Shown: positions 33,540 through 45,398, counted from the first letter of the stretch. The stretch is 64,000 nucleotides of DNA from Asterias amurensis (GCF_032118995.1 NC_092649.1:14022191-14086190); one strand, 5' to 3'. Notes: a model not told the origin generated them from the sequence alone. Program-made: numbers and translations.

Positions 33540-35017
33540 AGTACTTGTTAATAATTTTTACTACTGAGAAACTATCTCCATTATTAATTCAGGCCCAATA
33601 CATGTACATGTAATTGTAATAAGAAAAATAGTAAACAATCTCTACCCTTTTCATGCAAGGAACAATCATCTTGTTGTCAAATGACACGATGTGCATGCTC
33701 TGAATCTGACCCGACTACCATAAAATAGCTACATAGTGTAGTGACTCTGTTGAGTGATGAATCCATGTAGCCACCCAAGTGCTTTAGGCATGTTTATGCC
33801 CTGGGTTTACACTTTCTGGCATGTTCATGCTCAACCATGTGTGAACACTATATTAATCCATTTAAAAAGTTGATTGTTACAGTTAACAGTTTATTGGCCT
33901 TGCTGACATGTATTTATATTGTTCTATACTGGATTGCTGGACATTGTTTTTGCCAAAGCTGCCTAAGAATTGTTTTTTTTTTTTTTTTTTTTTAAGGCAC
34001 AGCTCAAAAATATGTTCAAACTCCCATCCATATAATTGCCCATCCATGGTCATTCAGAATTTTTCTCTCCTAATTCAAGTTACCAATTCCAGAGAAGTTT
34101 AGTCTGAATTTTTCCTATAGCTGTGTTTATTGGCTTGGCACGGTTAATTATGGAGTGTTTACTATATTTGCATTTGTAAAATAAGGCCAGTTCTTTTTCA
34201 GCACTAGTTTTTTTATTTATTTATTTATTTATTTTTTGTTTTTATTTTTTTTTGTACAGAAATAACTCGCAGCTCTACACTACAATGAGAATGCAGAACG
34301 AAGACAATGCAGTACGGAGACATGCTAGCCAGAACTAGAAATGGAGACCTAAGATTCTCAATAGCACTCTAGGTAAGTAGTAGGCCTATGCATGCACATT
34401 TTCAGAGGATCAGATGATTTCTTCATTTTTAGTTTTTCAGCTGCCCCTTTGAAAACTGTTCACGGTGGAGGGGGGGGGGGAGGGGATGGGGTGTTGAATC
34501 GCAAGAACCCCCCCCCCCCACCCCGATCTGTACCTGAACAGTTTTGTACTAGGTGTAGATCTGGGGGAGGGGGGTGGTTGGAGGTCATGTTTTCTATCAG
34601 ACATAAAGAAAACCTGTCCCCTTGGTTTTGTTGCATGTGGACTCCTTTTGTACTGGTTTTGCGTTAACTCCTGTAAGGTTCTTTTCAAAACTACGCCAAC
34701 TCAAAGAGATTGTCAGTACATGGTGTTATGTCAAACCTTCCGAGATTGTATTTCTGCCTGGTAAATTTTCAAGAAATCCCACATAACGATTATTTGGTTT
34801 TGTTTTTTATTTTTCATTAAACAGATACGCAAAGAATGCATGCACAATGCACTGTTTCATTGTCAGCAGGGTGACAAGACATGAAAACAACTCCATCCGC
34901 AGCTGATGTGTAACCCCCGTGTCATTGACATCAACCTTCACCAGCCGGAAAAGGATTGGGGGGGGGTGGGGGTTCAAAGGTAGTGGGTTCAACTTTGTTT
35001 GAAGAAAGAATGACCTG
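33540..35017. other. Transposon interior, no gene
   Basis: Non-coding by eye: poly-T runs (33975-33994), ATTT repeats (34209-34250), and G/C runs around 34470-34580 that produce spurious glycine- and proline-rich frames. Confidence 0.4.
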
Positions 35018-35274
35018 TGTCCAGTTTCATGGATCTGTTCATCACCAAATTCTGCGCTTATGATCACCGTTCTCTGCTTACGTCCAAACGCTAAATTTCT
35101 GAGCTTACTTTGTAAGCGTAGAATGCCTGGTATAAACCAACTATGCACCCATGACCGGCAAAAGCCAAAATTCGCTGGTAACCTGTGAAACGCGCTTGAT
35201 GTAAGCACAGAATTCCCTGCTTCCGCAAGTGCCGATTCTTTGTTTACAGTATGCAGATCCATGAAACTGGGCCC
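35018..35274. repeat. MITE in a tandem duplication, unit 1
   Basis: Inverted ends TCCAGTTTCATGGATCTG and CAGATCCATGAAACTGGGCC with CTGGTATAAACC inside. The surrounding ~360-bp unit is repeated next to it. Confidence 0.65.
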
Positions 35275-35373
35275 TAGCTAGCCTGTACACATTGATTTTT
35301 TTGTGGTTTTTTTTGGTAGGGGGGGGGTCCATGGTAGTAGAATCAACTTTGTTTAAAGAATGACATGACCTGT

Positions 35374-35629
35374 GCCCAATTTCATGGATCTGTTCACCAC
35401 CAAAATGTGTGCTATGATCACGGTTCTCTGCTTACGTCCAAAGGCTAAATTTCTGCGCTTACTTTGTAAGCGTAGAATGCCTGGTATAAACCAAGAATGC
35501 ACCCATGACCCGCAAAAGCCAAAATTTGCTGGTAACCTGTGAAACACGCTTGACGTAAGCACAGAATTTCCTGCTTCCGCAAGTGTTGATTCTTTGTTTA
35601 CAGTAAGCAGATCCATGAAATTGGGCCCT
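35374..35629. repeat. MITE in a tandem duplication, unit 2
   Basis: Second copy of 35018-35274 (ends CCCAATTTCATGGATCTG and inverse). The leader AATCAACTTTGTTTAAAG recurs a third time near 35715 without a following MITE. Confidence 0.65.
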
Positions 35630-36156
35630 AGCTTGTACAGATTGATGTGGGTTTTTATTTTATTTTTTATATATATATTTTTTTTTTGGGGGGGGGGTAA
35701 CCAGGGTAGTACAATCAACTTTGTTTAAAAACAGAATGACATGGTCTGTACACAATGATTTTATTATATTCTTTTAATGTACAACTTAATTTACAATTTA
35801 CAAAGAGAACCACAGCTAACTAGGTACATAACATGGCTTAGGTTTTCTTTTTTGGGGGGAGGGGCGTTGACAGGGTTGTATAGTTAACTTTTTTTGATGA
35901 CGGAATGTTCAGATGATTTCGCTATCACTAGGCAACCTTTTTTCAATTTTGATATTTTCAACTCAAAAATAAACTATTGTCGTTTGCAAATACATACAGT
36001 TTTAGTGTTGTCGTTATTATGGAGGTGTACATGGCTTCTGTTTTTTTGTTTTTTTTTTATATTTCTGCTAACCAAGTTGAATGTTGATACCATGTTAATC
36101 ATAGTGTATTGTTGACAACAGGGGACAAGTTTATTGCACATAAGTTTCAAATTAAA

Positions 36157-36500
36157 TTAATCAATTTGAACCACCCACCCATCTGAAAGAAACAAAATGA
36201 AATAATATACATGTACATTTATACGTAAATTATTATGGCTTATCAAATTATTTCTCACTCCCTCCGGATCATTATAACTTGGAAAATTGTTACGACTGAA
36301 GACAAATAAACCAAAGCAAAACTGCCTAATCCGTTGGTGGATACGAAAATCCTTCCACTGTACTGTACACGAGGGTTTGGAAACGTCCTTCGTGTTGCTG
36401 CCATCAAACATGATGTCAGTGGCAGCGGTTGAACGGACAAGATAGTCCTAAGCTCACCACTTGCTGATAATCATCATTGCAGTGTTTTCTGTAAAACAAA
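36157..36500 (-). other. Possible exon of the transposon, unrecognised
   Basis: A minus-strand frame with TDIMFDGSNTKDVSKPSC then RIHQRIRQFCFGLFVFSRNN lies after a pyrimidine-rich acceptor (TTTTACAG, about 36490). It could be a transposase exon, but no family motif is clear. Confidence 0.2.
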
Positions 36501-37115
36501 ACAAAAGAATTCATACAAAATTATTAACAAAAGAATTCATACAAAATTATTAGCAACAGATTTGTGGTTTGCATGGTGAAGTGTTAATATTGCATGTGTG
36601 TACCTGAATTGCTTTAAAACTATACCCATGCCAGAAGGCAATCATAATCCAAAGTAGCAGTTACATACATGTACATGAGATATTTGTGTATATGCACATG
36701 TGTCAACCACACTTGGTGGAGAAAAACAACAACATAGGTTATCTACAATATCAGTTTAAATTGATAATGTATGAATTTTGCCAACAAAGTATAAAACGCA
36801 AGACAAAAATTACCCCTCCCCTCACATTTCTACTGCCTAAGTCAGTGCATGTGTTGTTCACATACATGTATTATAACGTGAATGGAGGTAAACAATAAAC
36901 CTTGTCCATCATGTTCGTTCATGTTTTAATTTAGTCAAGGATAGCCTTCAACTATTTTTGGGAGCAGAAATAAACTGATCAAACGAAGCATCATTCAGTA
37001 TAATTCATGAAACGTTTTGTGGCCTTACCAGTCTGTTTTTAGCCGTCGATCATCAGGGTTTGGCTCATCGTCTTCGGCCACGATCATCGTCCCCGGGCTG
37101 GTTAACTACATGTAC

Positions 37116-37256
37116 TCATAACACGTCTTCGGCTTCTCTCTCGTCCGGTGAGCTCCCCTTATCGCTAGAGCCCTCACTTTCCTCTGAAGTGCCTCCCTGA
37201 AATGCCTTTTCCTCATCTATACTGTGGTTTTCCCAAGACCCGCTGCCATCGGACAT
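37116..37256 (-). CDS. Short acidic frame near transposon right end
   Basis: 46 residues beginning MSDGSGSWENHSIDEEKAF, then Ser/Glu/Asp-rich. About 340 nt inside the right TIR, facing inward, where a transposase gene would begin. Just downstream, another frame reads VAEDDEPNPDDRRLKTDW and ends at a GTAAGG donor (about 37028), so the real first exon may be split or broken. Confidence 0.35.
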   Translation of the reverse strand: MSDGSGSWENHSIDEEKAFQGGTSEESEGSSDKGSSPDEREAEDVL

Positions 37257-37789
37257 TTTCGCTGTTTTTTTGTGTCAAAAAAATGCAGCCTATAGTGTCC
37301 GATGTTATTCCACATTCAATGTACATGTAAAATGCACGCATACGATCGACCTGACACACTGTGTACGCTTCGGTACGTGGTGTGACGTCACACACTGTGT
37401 ATGAATGGTTCGTGGGTCACCGGCTTTTGCCGAAACTGAGTTTTCTGGGTCGGAGTACGCCGCGCGAATTTGTGTTTTTTTTTGCATGAAGGAAAAGGTT
37501 TTATCGAATACTACTAAAATATCAGTCCTTATTTTACATTTCTTGTATAAAAATAGTAATATTGGCTATATCAATAATCTGTTATAGTCCATCTTTAAGT
37601 ACTCTGGAAAACAAAGCAAGCCTAAGCTGCATCTTGATACGCTGTACTATTTTAAAAAAGAAAGTGTAAAGCCTCCGAGGGCCAGCTAGATAAACGACTG
37701 CACCAATGTACTGTTTTATGTTTTTGCTTCTTTTTTTTAGGTTCAGGCTTAGGGCACAGTTGGTTGTTGCTCAATTCAAAAATCCGGAG

Positions 37790-37917
37790 CTAACGTTGGT
37801 CCTGTTCTCGTTTTGTTATTTTATCATAAATGAAAAACAACAGGATCGAAATCAGCATGATGCCACTGTACATAATGAGAGCCGCTTGAAAACTTCCTGT
37901 CCATTCGTAAATCAACC
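37790..37917 (-). CDS. Copy 3 exon 4
   Basis: 128 nt, almost identical to copy 2 exon 4; open to TAG in its own frame. Confidence 0.75.
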
Positions 37918-38289
37918 CTGAAAGCAAACACAACAATAAACATAGTTTTATTTTGAGTGTTAAATATCAGTGCACGTCAGTGTGCTTTTTGCCCACTGTA
38001 AGGGGGTGTTTTAAAAATGTCCACCTGATTGTGACCTTTATACTGTGTTCCTTTCGGGAGGGAGAAACGTCGCCTTAGGTCAGCTGCATGACTTCTGGGC
38101 ATAAGGTGGAATGCTTGAAGCTGACCGCTGTTTCCACAATGAATAGAAGTATTGTCGTCTAGTTACTTAATCACAGTTATTAATTTATTTATTTATTTTG
38201 TGAATACGTTGAATCGAAGTCAATCAGGCCATTTAGTAAATGTTTCGGCATCGCACACGGCTGCAAAAAAGTAACTTTATGTAACCCAC

Positions 38290-39155
38290 CTGTTAGCAAT
38301 CCACTTCCCATCGCACATAATCCACCTAAAAGCGACTGCCAGGACATCACAGCTACGATTCGGTCAACTGACGTCAAAAACCGCACTAGGACGTCACGTG
38401 ACTGCGTTACAATACCAAGTCCCGTTCCAATGAACCACGTGACGAGCATCTGCACTGGGAACAATATCATGAAAGCTTCGATAAGATATGAGGCAAACAT
38501 GATGACGCAGCCAAGATACACCCATGTGCATGTAGAAAGCTTCAGTCGGGTGCGATCCAACAAAGGTTCCATGAATTTGCCGAGGAAGTATCCAATCCCG
38601 AATGATGTTGGTAACAGCGACGCTTGGTAAGGACTCAGCCCCTGGAATACACCGTGTGACACACCATGTACACCACCCACCCACTGAAGCAGAAATTAAC
38701 GCCAGTCATTGCTGCAGACAGAAATATAAATCTTTTGTTTGCCAGTATTTTAAAGTCCATAGATGTAAAGAAACGCTGGATGTTCCCCTTAATCGTCGAA
38801 ATCTTTCTCTGGTGGGATTTGGAAGAAGGAATGTCGTCTCCCTCCTTTGAAATGTCGTTTCCGTCCGCTGCATCGTCTGGTACCTTTTGGTACTGTTCTG
38901 TATCTGTTGGTGATGCCACTGCAGGAGCTATAAGCAATTCACCGCATACTAAGATGTGGGAAGTAATACCACCCATTATCAGCATGGTTCCACGCCAGCC
39001 GTATGTATCCAGTAGTATCTGTGTCAGGGGACCATACACGATCATCGAGATTGGTACACCTGATGATGCTATTGCAACAGCTACCGAATAGTTCTCACTG
39101 AAGTAGGACGCCAGAACACCAAAGAAGGAGAAAAAACTTAAACCTTTGCCAAGAC
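38290..39155 (-). pseudogene. Copy 3 exon 3 (2-nt insertion)
   Basis: 866 nt instead of the 864 seen in copies 4-6. The 5' third resembles copy 5 (TSHILVCGELLIAPAVASPT); the 3' half resembles copy 2. Confidence 0.8.
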
Positions 39156-39457
39156 CTGTAAAAAAAGAAAAGTGACGTTTGCTAAATTTTTATTGGAAAC
39201 AAAAAACACTCATATAAAGGTAATTGAACCACCGACCAACTAACTAATTTGATATGTCTAAACCGGAGGTGCCTTGGGATGCTTTGTAAGGCGTTGTTAA
39301 ATGGTTTGTAGATTGAGATGTAGACCTTTGGTCTGGTTGAAAGAAATAAGACCAATGGCGTCACCAAATGTTAGAGCGCCCTCAAGCGGCAAACTGAAAA
39401 CAGTCCAAATACTCTTTGGCAGAGTTGATGATAATATTGTTGATGAGTAATATGCCT

Positions 39458-39570
39458 ATGATATATTTTTTCACAGGACTCGGGAACGTACCGAGTATAC
39501 AGTGCTAACACACATCGGTGTATGGGTATAAAAAAATATATATTCTTTTACCCCGATGCAAATTTAACAT
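39458..39570 (+). repeat. tRNA-derived SINE, 3' fragment
   Basis: TTCACAGGACTCGGG to CCCCGATGCAAATTTAAC, at the same intron position as in copies 1 and 2. Confidence 0.6.
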
Positions 39571-39718
39571 CTATTAGATAATTGTTTAACAATTTGTATA
39601 CATAATGTCCTTAATAGTACCAACATATCCGACGTCTAAAGCTGTGTATCTGCCAAACCAAAAGTCCGTACTGAGTTGAAACTTGGGTGTATTGTAAGTA
39701 AATAACATTACTGCTTAA

Positions 39719-40447
39719 AGTCACCTGGAAGTCTGGAAGTGGTATTTTGTCAAAGTAAAGCTTTTGTCACTAAAATATGTGTTTTGATGAGTGGAATATG
39801 AGAGGGCGCTGTTCGTGATGTCAATCGAGGCGCGATGAACCGCATGCAGTGCGCAAGCTAAAAACATGCCCTCAAAGTTGAAACAATACCTGATTTTTTT
39901 TCACGTTAGGCAAATGATCCTTTAGGTTCGTTACGTCTTTCAGGTACCTTCTTCGACTTCCCCACTAGCTGGAAAATTATTGGGATATCGTCATGTTTTA
40001 GAAAAGAACTTTTCTCTTCATGTCAAAATGTGTAGTGTATTCCGGATTCTCGAAGCACGACGGCTCGAAGTGTTTGCCGCACAGCGCTGGAAAAGACGTC
40101 GGACCGGACAACTTGGCAAACTGACACCATCTTTAGTTGTTTTGCTGCATCCAGTAGCAATACACCTGGTTGACATTGCCGGAAAAATGCAAGAAAAAAA
40201 CTTTTTCAAACGTACAAACTCACGTCCCGGACTTGAATGTACTTGCACGTACGTGTGTTCGATGTTCGATCGAGACAAAGTCTTCCTCGATTGACGTCAC
40301 AAAAGGGGTAGGCGGAGTCACCCCCACACAACTTTATTTAATTTGTTAAACATATAATCGTCAAATACAATTACTCAAAAAATTATTTTATTGTTCAGGA
40401 ACATTTTACTCTAATGTTTGAAGGGGGAAATCTATTTCCAGGTGCCT
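39719..40447 (-). mobile_element. Kolobok-like element with THAP remnant, in copy 3 intron 2
   Basis: TIRs AGTCACCTGGAAGT and the near-inverse TTCCAGGTGCCT; TTAA at 39715-39718 and 40448-40451. Copies 1 and 2 show the empty site (ATTGCTCAAATTTGG against ATTGCTTTAAATTTGG). TTAA target sites together with a THAP domain are characteristic of Kolobok transposons. Non-autonomous, 729 bp. Confidence 0.75.
40030..40176 (-). pseudogene. THAP-domain remnant
   Basis: Starts MSTRCIATGCSKTTKDGVSL (C5 and C10 of the THAP C2CH zinc site). In another frame it continues ALCGKHFEPSCFENPEY, the C-terminal C-x2-H of the same domain. The central ~25 residues are missing and the frame changes, so it cannot make a THAP fold. 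Confidence 0.7.
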
Positions 40448-40808
40448 TTAAATTTGGCACCGCGTGGGTTTTTTTTTTTTTTGGTTTTTTTTTCATGTCG
40501 ATCATTTATTACGTGTTTTGAGAATAAAACAAGCTTCAATGATTTTTTTTTCAACCAGGCTTGTACTCCGGAAGCCAAACACCTAGTGTTTTTGTATCTT
40601 GCTATTATTGTTATTAAAACAACCGAAATGAAATGGGAACAATGACAATCCGGTGCTTTACTGACTGAGGAAATCATTGACACAAATTGTATAGGGGAAG
40701 ATGGTGTTTAACGAAACCTCAAATCTTCACCTCGGCTATTTGAGATTCGAAGAACGCTGTGAAACAAATAAATGTTGTGACCTATCATCAGTATAAGTTT
40801 ATTCTAAC

Positions 40809-40955
40809 CTGATAGAACGACAACAGAAAGTGTTAACTGTAACACTGAAGTCGACTGCGAGCCGACGATGAAGCCAGCCGATCCCAGTGCTCCACCGACG
40901 ATAACAACGCAGCGTCTGCTGCTAACGAGACCATCTATGCTGGTAACAATAGGAC
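40809..40955 (-). CDS. Copy 3 exon 2
   Basis: 147 nt, open; encodes PIVTSIDGLVSSRRCVVIVG and SVVVLSG. More diverged than in copies 1 and 2. Confidence 0.78.
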
Positions 40956-41507
40956 CTGCATCCAAACAGTAATGAACCCATAAACCATGGAAGATTCATA
41001 CGTAAAAACTTGTAACTACCCTTTCACCTAAAACCACTTTGCTATGACTGTCGCAACTAAAATATATAACAAAAATGGCTTCTATAAACGCGGGCAATTA
41101 TATGAAACAGTTTGATGAACGACTTATTTTCCTGAGAACGTGTGACAAAATGACACGTACAGACACAACATTTGTAATATTGGTAAGCACAACAAACTGT
41201 TGCCAGTCAGTCCTTGGTCTATAAAATGATCCACGTTTTCTTAATAATAATCAAACATCCTTGTTGTTCACAAAACACACCTTGTTGAACAGATCATCAT
41301 TACAAAACTTAATCTGACACCCCTGTTCTCGGCATGCTTGCCTTGGGCAGAATTGATTAAGTCAAAAATACCGTAATTGAACATTGAACTCAAATTGCAA
41401 ACAGTGCAGGCTCTGCTGGCAATCGTTTTAATTGTTAACTAATGTATTGTTTACTGTGCTTGTTCAAGCCAGGTTCAAATGTTGATAAGGTCACGTAAGT
41501 TTCTTAC

Positions 41508-41718
41508 CGAATAGAAAACTTATTGAGTTATACAGGACAGCCATCCAACCAATCATCCACACGTCACTATTGAAGTCATTCTGCATGGCTAGGAGGAGGA
41601 CACCAAGAGCCTTTATATTTCCAAACGTGATGAAAAGGGCGACAAATGTTGCGCCCACAACGACCCAACCCCAAGGGTCCTCGTCCTGGTGATGAACTGG
41701 TCTTCGTTGAGATGCCAT
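41508..41718 (-). CDS. Copy 3 exon 1 (chimeric)
   Basis: 211 nt. MASQRRPVHHQDEDPWGW is identical to copy 4, but from about codon 23 onward (ATFVALFITFGN, end NSISFLFG) it follows copy 2. Confidence 0.82.
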
Positions 41719-41719
41719 A

Positions 41720-42660
41720 ACGCACAGCTGAGCTGCTAAAGTGTTAATGATACTTGTTCCTACAAAATAAAAGGTTTCAATTACATAAGATCGAATATTA
41801 GTTTTTGGTTTTTACCCATATATACCGATGTGTGTATACTCAGTACTTTCCCGAGTCCTGTGAAAAAATCACAGGCATTTAACTCGGGTGGGATTTGAAC
41901 CTACGACCTTTGCAATTCTAGAGCAGTGTCATACCAACTAGACCACCGAGGTTGCCCGGTAGCTAGAGGCAGTTCGAATTCTATGTTACTGCAGATCGCC
42001 TAACAAATAAGCATAGTTGAGGGTTCTTGCATTTTCGTTTCAGGAAGTTATAGCAAATTTTTACCGTAGACATTGTTATAAAATATTATAAGAAACTCAA
42101 GTTTAAGGGGGTATTTTCCCATAGTTCAAGGCAATTATATCTGTACCACGACACCATAGCACCGGACTTGCACATAGGATTAAATTGAGAGTCAAATAAT
42201 TATGCAATATTATGCCCATTTATGTGTGTTTTCTTAACTATATGTGTTACCCCCATTTCCCATTGCAGTTGATTCAATCAGTATGATAATAGTAGACCAG
42301 ACCAAAAGGGAAACAACGGTTAAGCTCATGAACTTACTCACCGGCTTGCACAAAAAGTAGTATTTCAAGTCAAGCTGTATACAGTGTACTCTCGCACACT
42401 CTTGGTAATGTTCCATTTGTATTGCACATTATACCTGGGTAAGCGTCAGTGGATGTCCTTGGCTATTATATAACATTTTCCGTTTTCCATCGTGCACGGA
42501 TGCGCTCCACAAACTAAATTCCCACTGCATACAACAAAAACAAATTCTACTTTTGTTCCAGAAATCCTATAGAGCTGTTACATCTATAGCCTTGCCCAAG
42601 GCTCTTAACGCAAGCACCCCACTCTGCATGTCGATTTCGCTCACGCTCCCGTCCTAAATG
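41720..42660. repeat. Upstream block shared by copies 3 and 4
   Basis: Matches 48600-50045 closely, including a SINE, but copy 4 has extra DNA at about 49033-49460. The sequence TTTTATTTTGTAG before GAACAAGTATC (minus strand, about 41770) is a possible acceptor of a 5' UTR intron. Confidence 0.65.
41806..41988 (-). mobile_element. tRNA-derived SINE
   Basis: Inverse copy of the SINE at 24279: CTCGGGTGGGATTTGAACC (B box side) and CCAACTAGACCACCGAGG (A box side). Shared with copy 4 at 48688-48885. Confidence 0.75.
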
Positions 42661-42721
42661 TAAGCTCTTCAGTCAGTGCGCACCGTTCGGAAAAGTCCTT
42701 TCTTTCATTTGCAGCGTATGC

Positions 42722-42905
42722 AAAACAGTCGCACTTTTGCATATATAATGAGCTTGGAGGGCACATTTTCAAAAAATCATATCGTGAAAACCGAGCCAGC
42801 ATGTAAAAATATAACAACAGTCGCAGTTTTGCATATATAATGAGCTTGGAGGGCACATTTTCAAAAAATCATATCGTGAAAACCGAGCCATGTAAAAATA
42901 TAACA
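42722..42905. repeat. Two tandem ~100-bp units
   Basis: TTTTGCATATATAATGAGCT to AAAACCGAGCCA...ATGTAAAAATATAAC occurs twice, nearly identical. Confidence 0.8.
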
Positions 42906-44426
42906 ACGTGACAGTATGAACGAGGAATGCTTAATTGTAATGACAAAAACCATAGGTGAATTTTGAATTGTTCAGAAATAAGAAATTTCGGACTATAAAA
43001 ATGATCATCGTTGTACAAAAATAACGGTCTCCGAAAAAGTCCCTTTTGTAGCATTTAACGAAATCGTGCAGACAAACATTAATCATGTGTGTTTAGGTAC
43101 ATTATTCATCTACTCAACCGCAACTGTCGTTGTTTCTGAATCCACTCGAAACAGTCGGGGCACCCTAAGTATCCGTTGCCGTCGGCGCGAACTTTCTCGG
43201 TAACAAAATCCGCCATTACTCAATGGTATAATGTGAGCCCGCACGTGATTGGTCAGAATGTGCATCAAGCGTGCCAACTGACTAATCAGCTTCTACGTAA
43301 CAAAACGCAAGGCACCCGTGGTTTGGCACGATTCCTTGCTCATGTCATGCAATCACGGGGCCTTGTTTTAACAACAAAGCGGTGCCCGACTATTATTCGT
43401 TATATTGTGTTTGGCCGGGTTTAGCTTCAGTTATTATCTGATCTGTTTCTTTACGTCTACGAAACCAAAACTGACATAAACGCAACGGACAATAGCTATT
43501 CTATTAATATGATGGCCTTCCAATCCAATCCTATGAATCCAAGTATATATGAGTTTTAAAAAGAAATCCTTCTTTGTATTATATTGATTAAAATTAAATT
43601 AAAAAGTCTTTCAAAACTCATTTGTTTTCTTTTAACCAATGAAATGTTCAATTCCTGACCCTGGCCTTCTCCCTATTTATTAACTGTGAAATCTCAACTA
43701 AAAGCTGGAAAGTTTGGTCAGCTTCAAATTAAATATATTCAATATACAACACACACAAATAAACCAGATGACAAATCTTCTTTTAACTTTGTTAATTTTA
43801 CATTTATTTTAAAGTCCCTTTCAGCTGCTTACATAAAATAACAACGACATTATATTGCGTTTCTGCACACACGACAAGTTGAAAAACTTGAATGACCACT
43901 GCAAAATACAAATTAAAATTACTGGGAAAGTACCTTGGTATATTAAAATAAAACAAACAGAAATATCAGCTTTGTTCATTCAGTTTACTAACATATCTTG
44001 TGAAAGAGTCTCCTAGGCGACTAGTGAAATTTATTACTCGACTAGTCGGGCCTCGGAGTCGCAACTTTTACACTAGTTTTCGATGCCCATATTGTTTGGC
44101 TCAGGCGCAATATATTAAAGTTAACGCTGAATGGATTGAAAGATTGTGTAACTGGTGAAAAACAATCAGATTGTGTTCCGTAAAGTAAAATAAGACCCTT
44201 TTCAAAACCGCGGCTTTGGCATTGGATTCGGCTTCAGGTTCTGTCATGTCTGACACCCCCACGGGGCATATGCAAAGCATGCACAATTGTTAAAACAACC
44301 ACGGGGCCAAGCTAGTCTGAGCCGAATCCAAAGTTGAAGCCATGGTCACGCAAAGGGCCTTTCGCTGTTGTGAATGGTCGCAAGCGATACAATAGCACTC
44401 TGCACTTATGGCATCACTTTTGCTTA
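42906..44426. other. Unassigned intergenic region
   Basis: No gene recognised. AT-rich, with short GACTAGTCG-type boxes near 44020-44050. Confidence 0.4.
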
Positions 44427-44594
44427 AATCAAATTCGTGGAAAATTACCGTTTTCTTGAAAAGTACTCCACTTCAGAGGGAGCTGTTTCTCACAATGTTT
44501 TATACCATCAACCTCTCCCCATTACTCGTTACCAAGTAAGGTTTTATACTAATATTTATTTCGAGTAATTACCAATAGTGTCCACTACCTTTAA
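44427..44594. repeat. MITE family A, right half
   Basis: AATTCGTGGAAAATTAC onward to ATAGTGTCCACTACCTTTAA. The left half is missing. A second, more worn relative follows at about 44665-44795. Confidence 0.65.
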
Positions 44595-44795
44595 CTCGTC
44601 CCAAGTCCCAAGGCGTGAGATATTTTCTTCCACGGTAAAAAGTCCTGGTTTCCCACCTGGGGGTGTTTCATAGGGAGTCGTTTCTCACAATGTTTTATAC
44701 TATCAACAGCTCTCAAAATGGTCGTTACCAAGCTAGTATTTAAGTTAATAATTTGTTTTGAGTAATTACCAAACGTGTACCTTCTCTTTAAGCAG

Positions 44796-45398
44796 TTCAG
44801 TTTGCCTCTAATTCTGTTGCGCACTGCCACAATTTGTTAGCCATACCGGAATGCAAAAGATTAACGATGCCTAGTTCATGTATAGGCACACGTAAGGCAT
44901 TTGTAAGGCCTATGTGCACATTTTAGTTGATGCCCGGTATTCTACAGGTAGGCAAACCAAAATACTTAGATGTACAGCTTTTCTAGTGAAAACATTAAGT
45001 TTTTTTTACTATTTAAATTTACAAACAACTTCTTTATATTTTTAGAAGGAGGTTCAAGCATATGTTGATGACACTCTTCTTGAACAAGACGCCCTATCTC
45101 CTAAAAGCGGGCAGTGAATACTAGGTGGGCCTTCAAGGCCGTTTTTTAACGATCATGGAATACAAGATCTCACGCCATGATGATTAATCCAAAGTTAGGA
45201 AGAGTTTGGTGAAATCGAGGCAGGCGACCTGATCAGTCATGAAGTTGTTCAAGCTGCCATTTATAAGAAAGTTTAAAGCCCTCAAGGGCTAGATAAAGGA
45301 ATGCACCAGTAAACTGTTTTTTTTTTTGTATTTGCTTCTTTTTGGGGGTTTAGGATTATGGGGCGTGGTTCGTTGTTGCTCAATCCAGAAATCCGCAG
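44796..45398. other. Intergenic, 3' of copy 4
   Basis: No gene recognised. The 3' UTR of copy 4 must lie in its right-hand part; no clear poly(A) signal could be chosen. Confidence 0.35.

Larger units (their letters stand above)
32889..37594 (-). mobile_element. 4.7-kb DNA transposon, TTAA target site
   Basis: TIRs AGATGGACTATAAC and its inverse, with TTAA at 32885-32888 and 37595-37598. The paralogous empty site, with a single TTAA, is at 24602-24605 (AAAGTTTTAAGTACTCTGG), so both the borders and the target duplication are demonstrated. TTAA targets point to the Kolobok or piggyBac superfamilies. No complete transposase was seen; a short acidic frame starts near the right end. It inserted after the duplication that gave copies 2 and 3. 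Confidence 0.75.
37790..41718 (-). pseudogene. SLC16/MCT-like transporter, copy 3 (mosaic, frameshifted)
   Basis: Join (minus): 41718-41508, 40955-40809, 39155-38290, 37917-37790. Splice sites and phases are as in copies 2, 4 and 5. Exon 3 has an extra AC in GTGACACACCATG (about 38659-38664), where copy 2 has GTGACACCATG, so the frame is lost after VVYMV and the last ~180 residues are not reached. Without that, it would be a normal 449-residue carrier. The copy is a patchwork: upstream DNA and codons 1-22 match copy 4, the rest of exon 1 and the 3' half match copy 2, and the start of exon 3 matches copy 5. An assembly error in a short AC run is the alternative to a true break. Confidence 0.75.

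Noticed and set aside
34392-34688. Gly- and Pro-rich frames
   Set aside because: Caused by homopolymer G and C runs.
38666-39091. 141-codon plus-strand frame
   Set aside because: Antisense of transporter exon 3; similar antisense frames recur in other copies because the exon is conserved.
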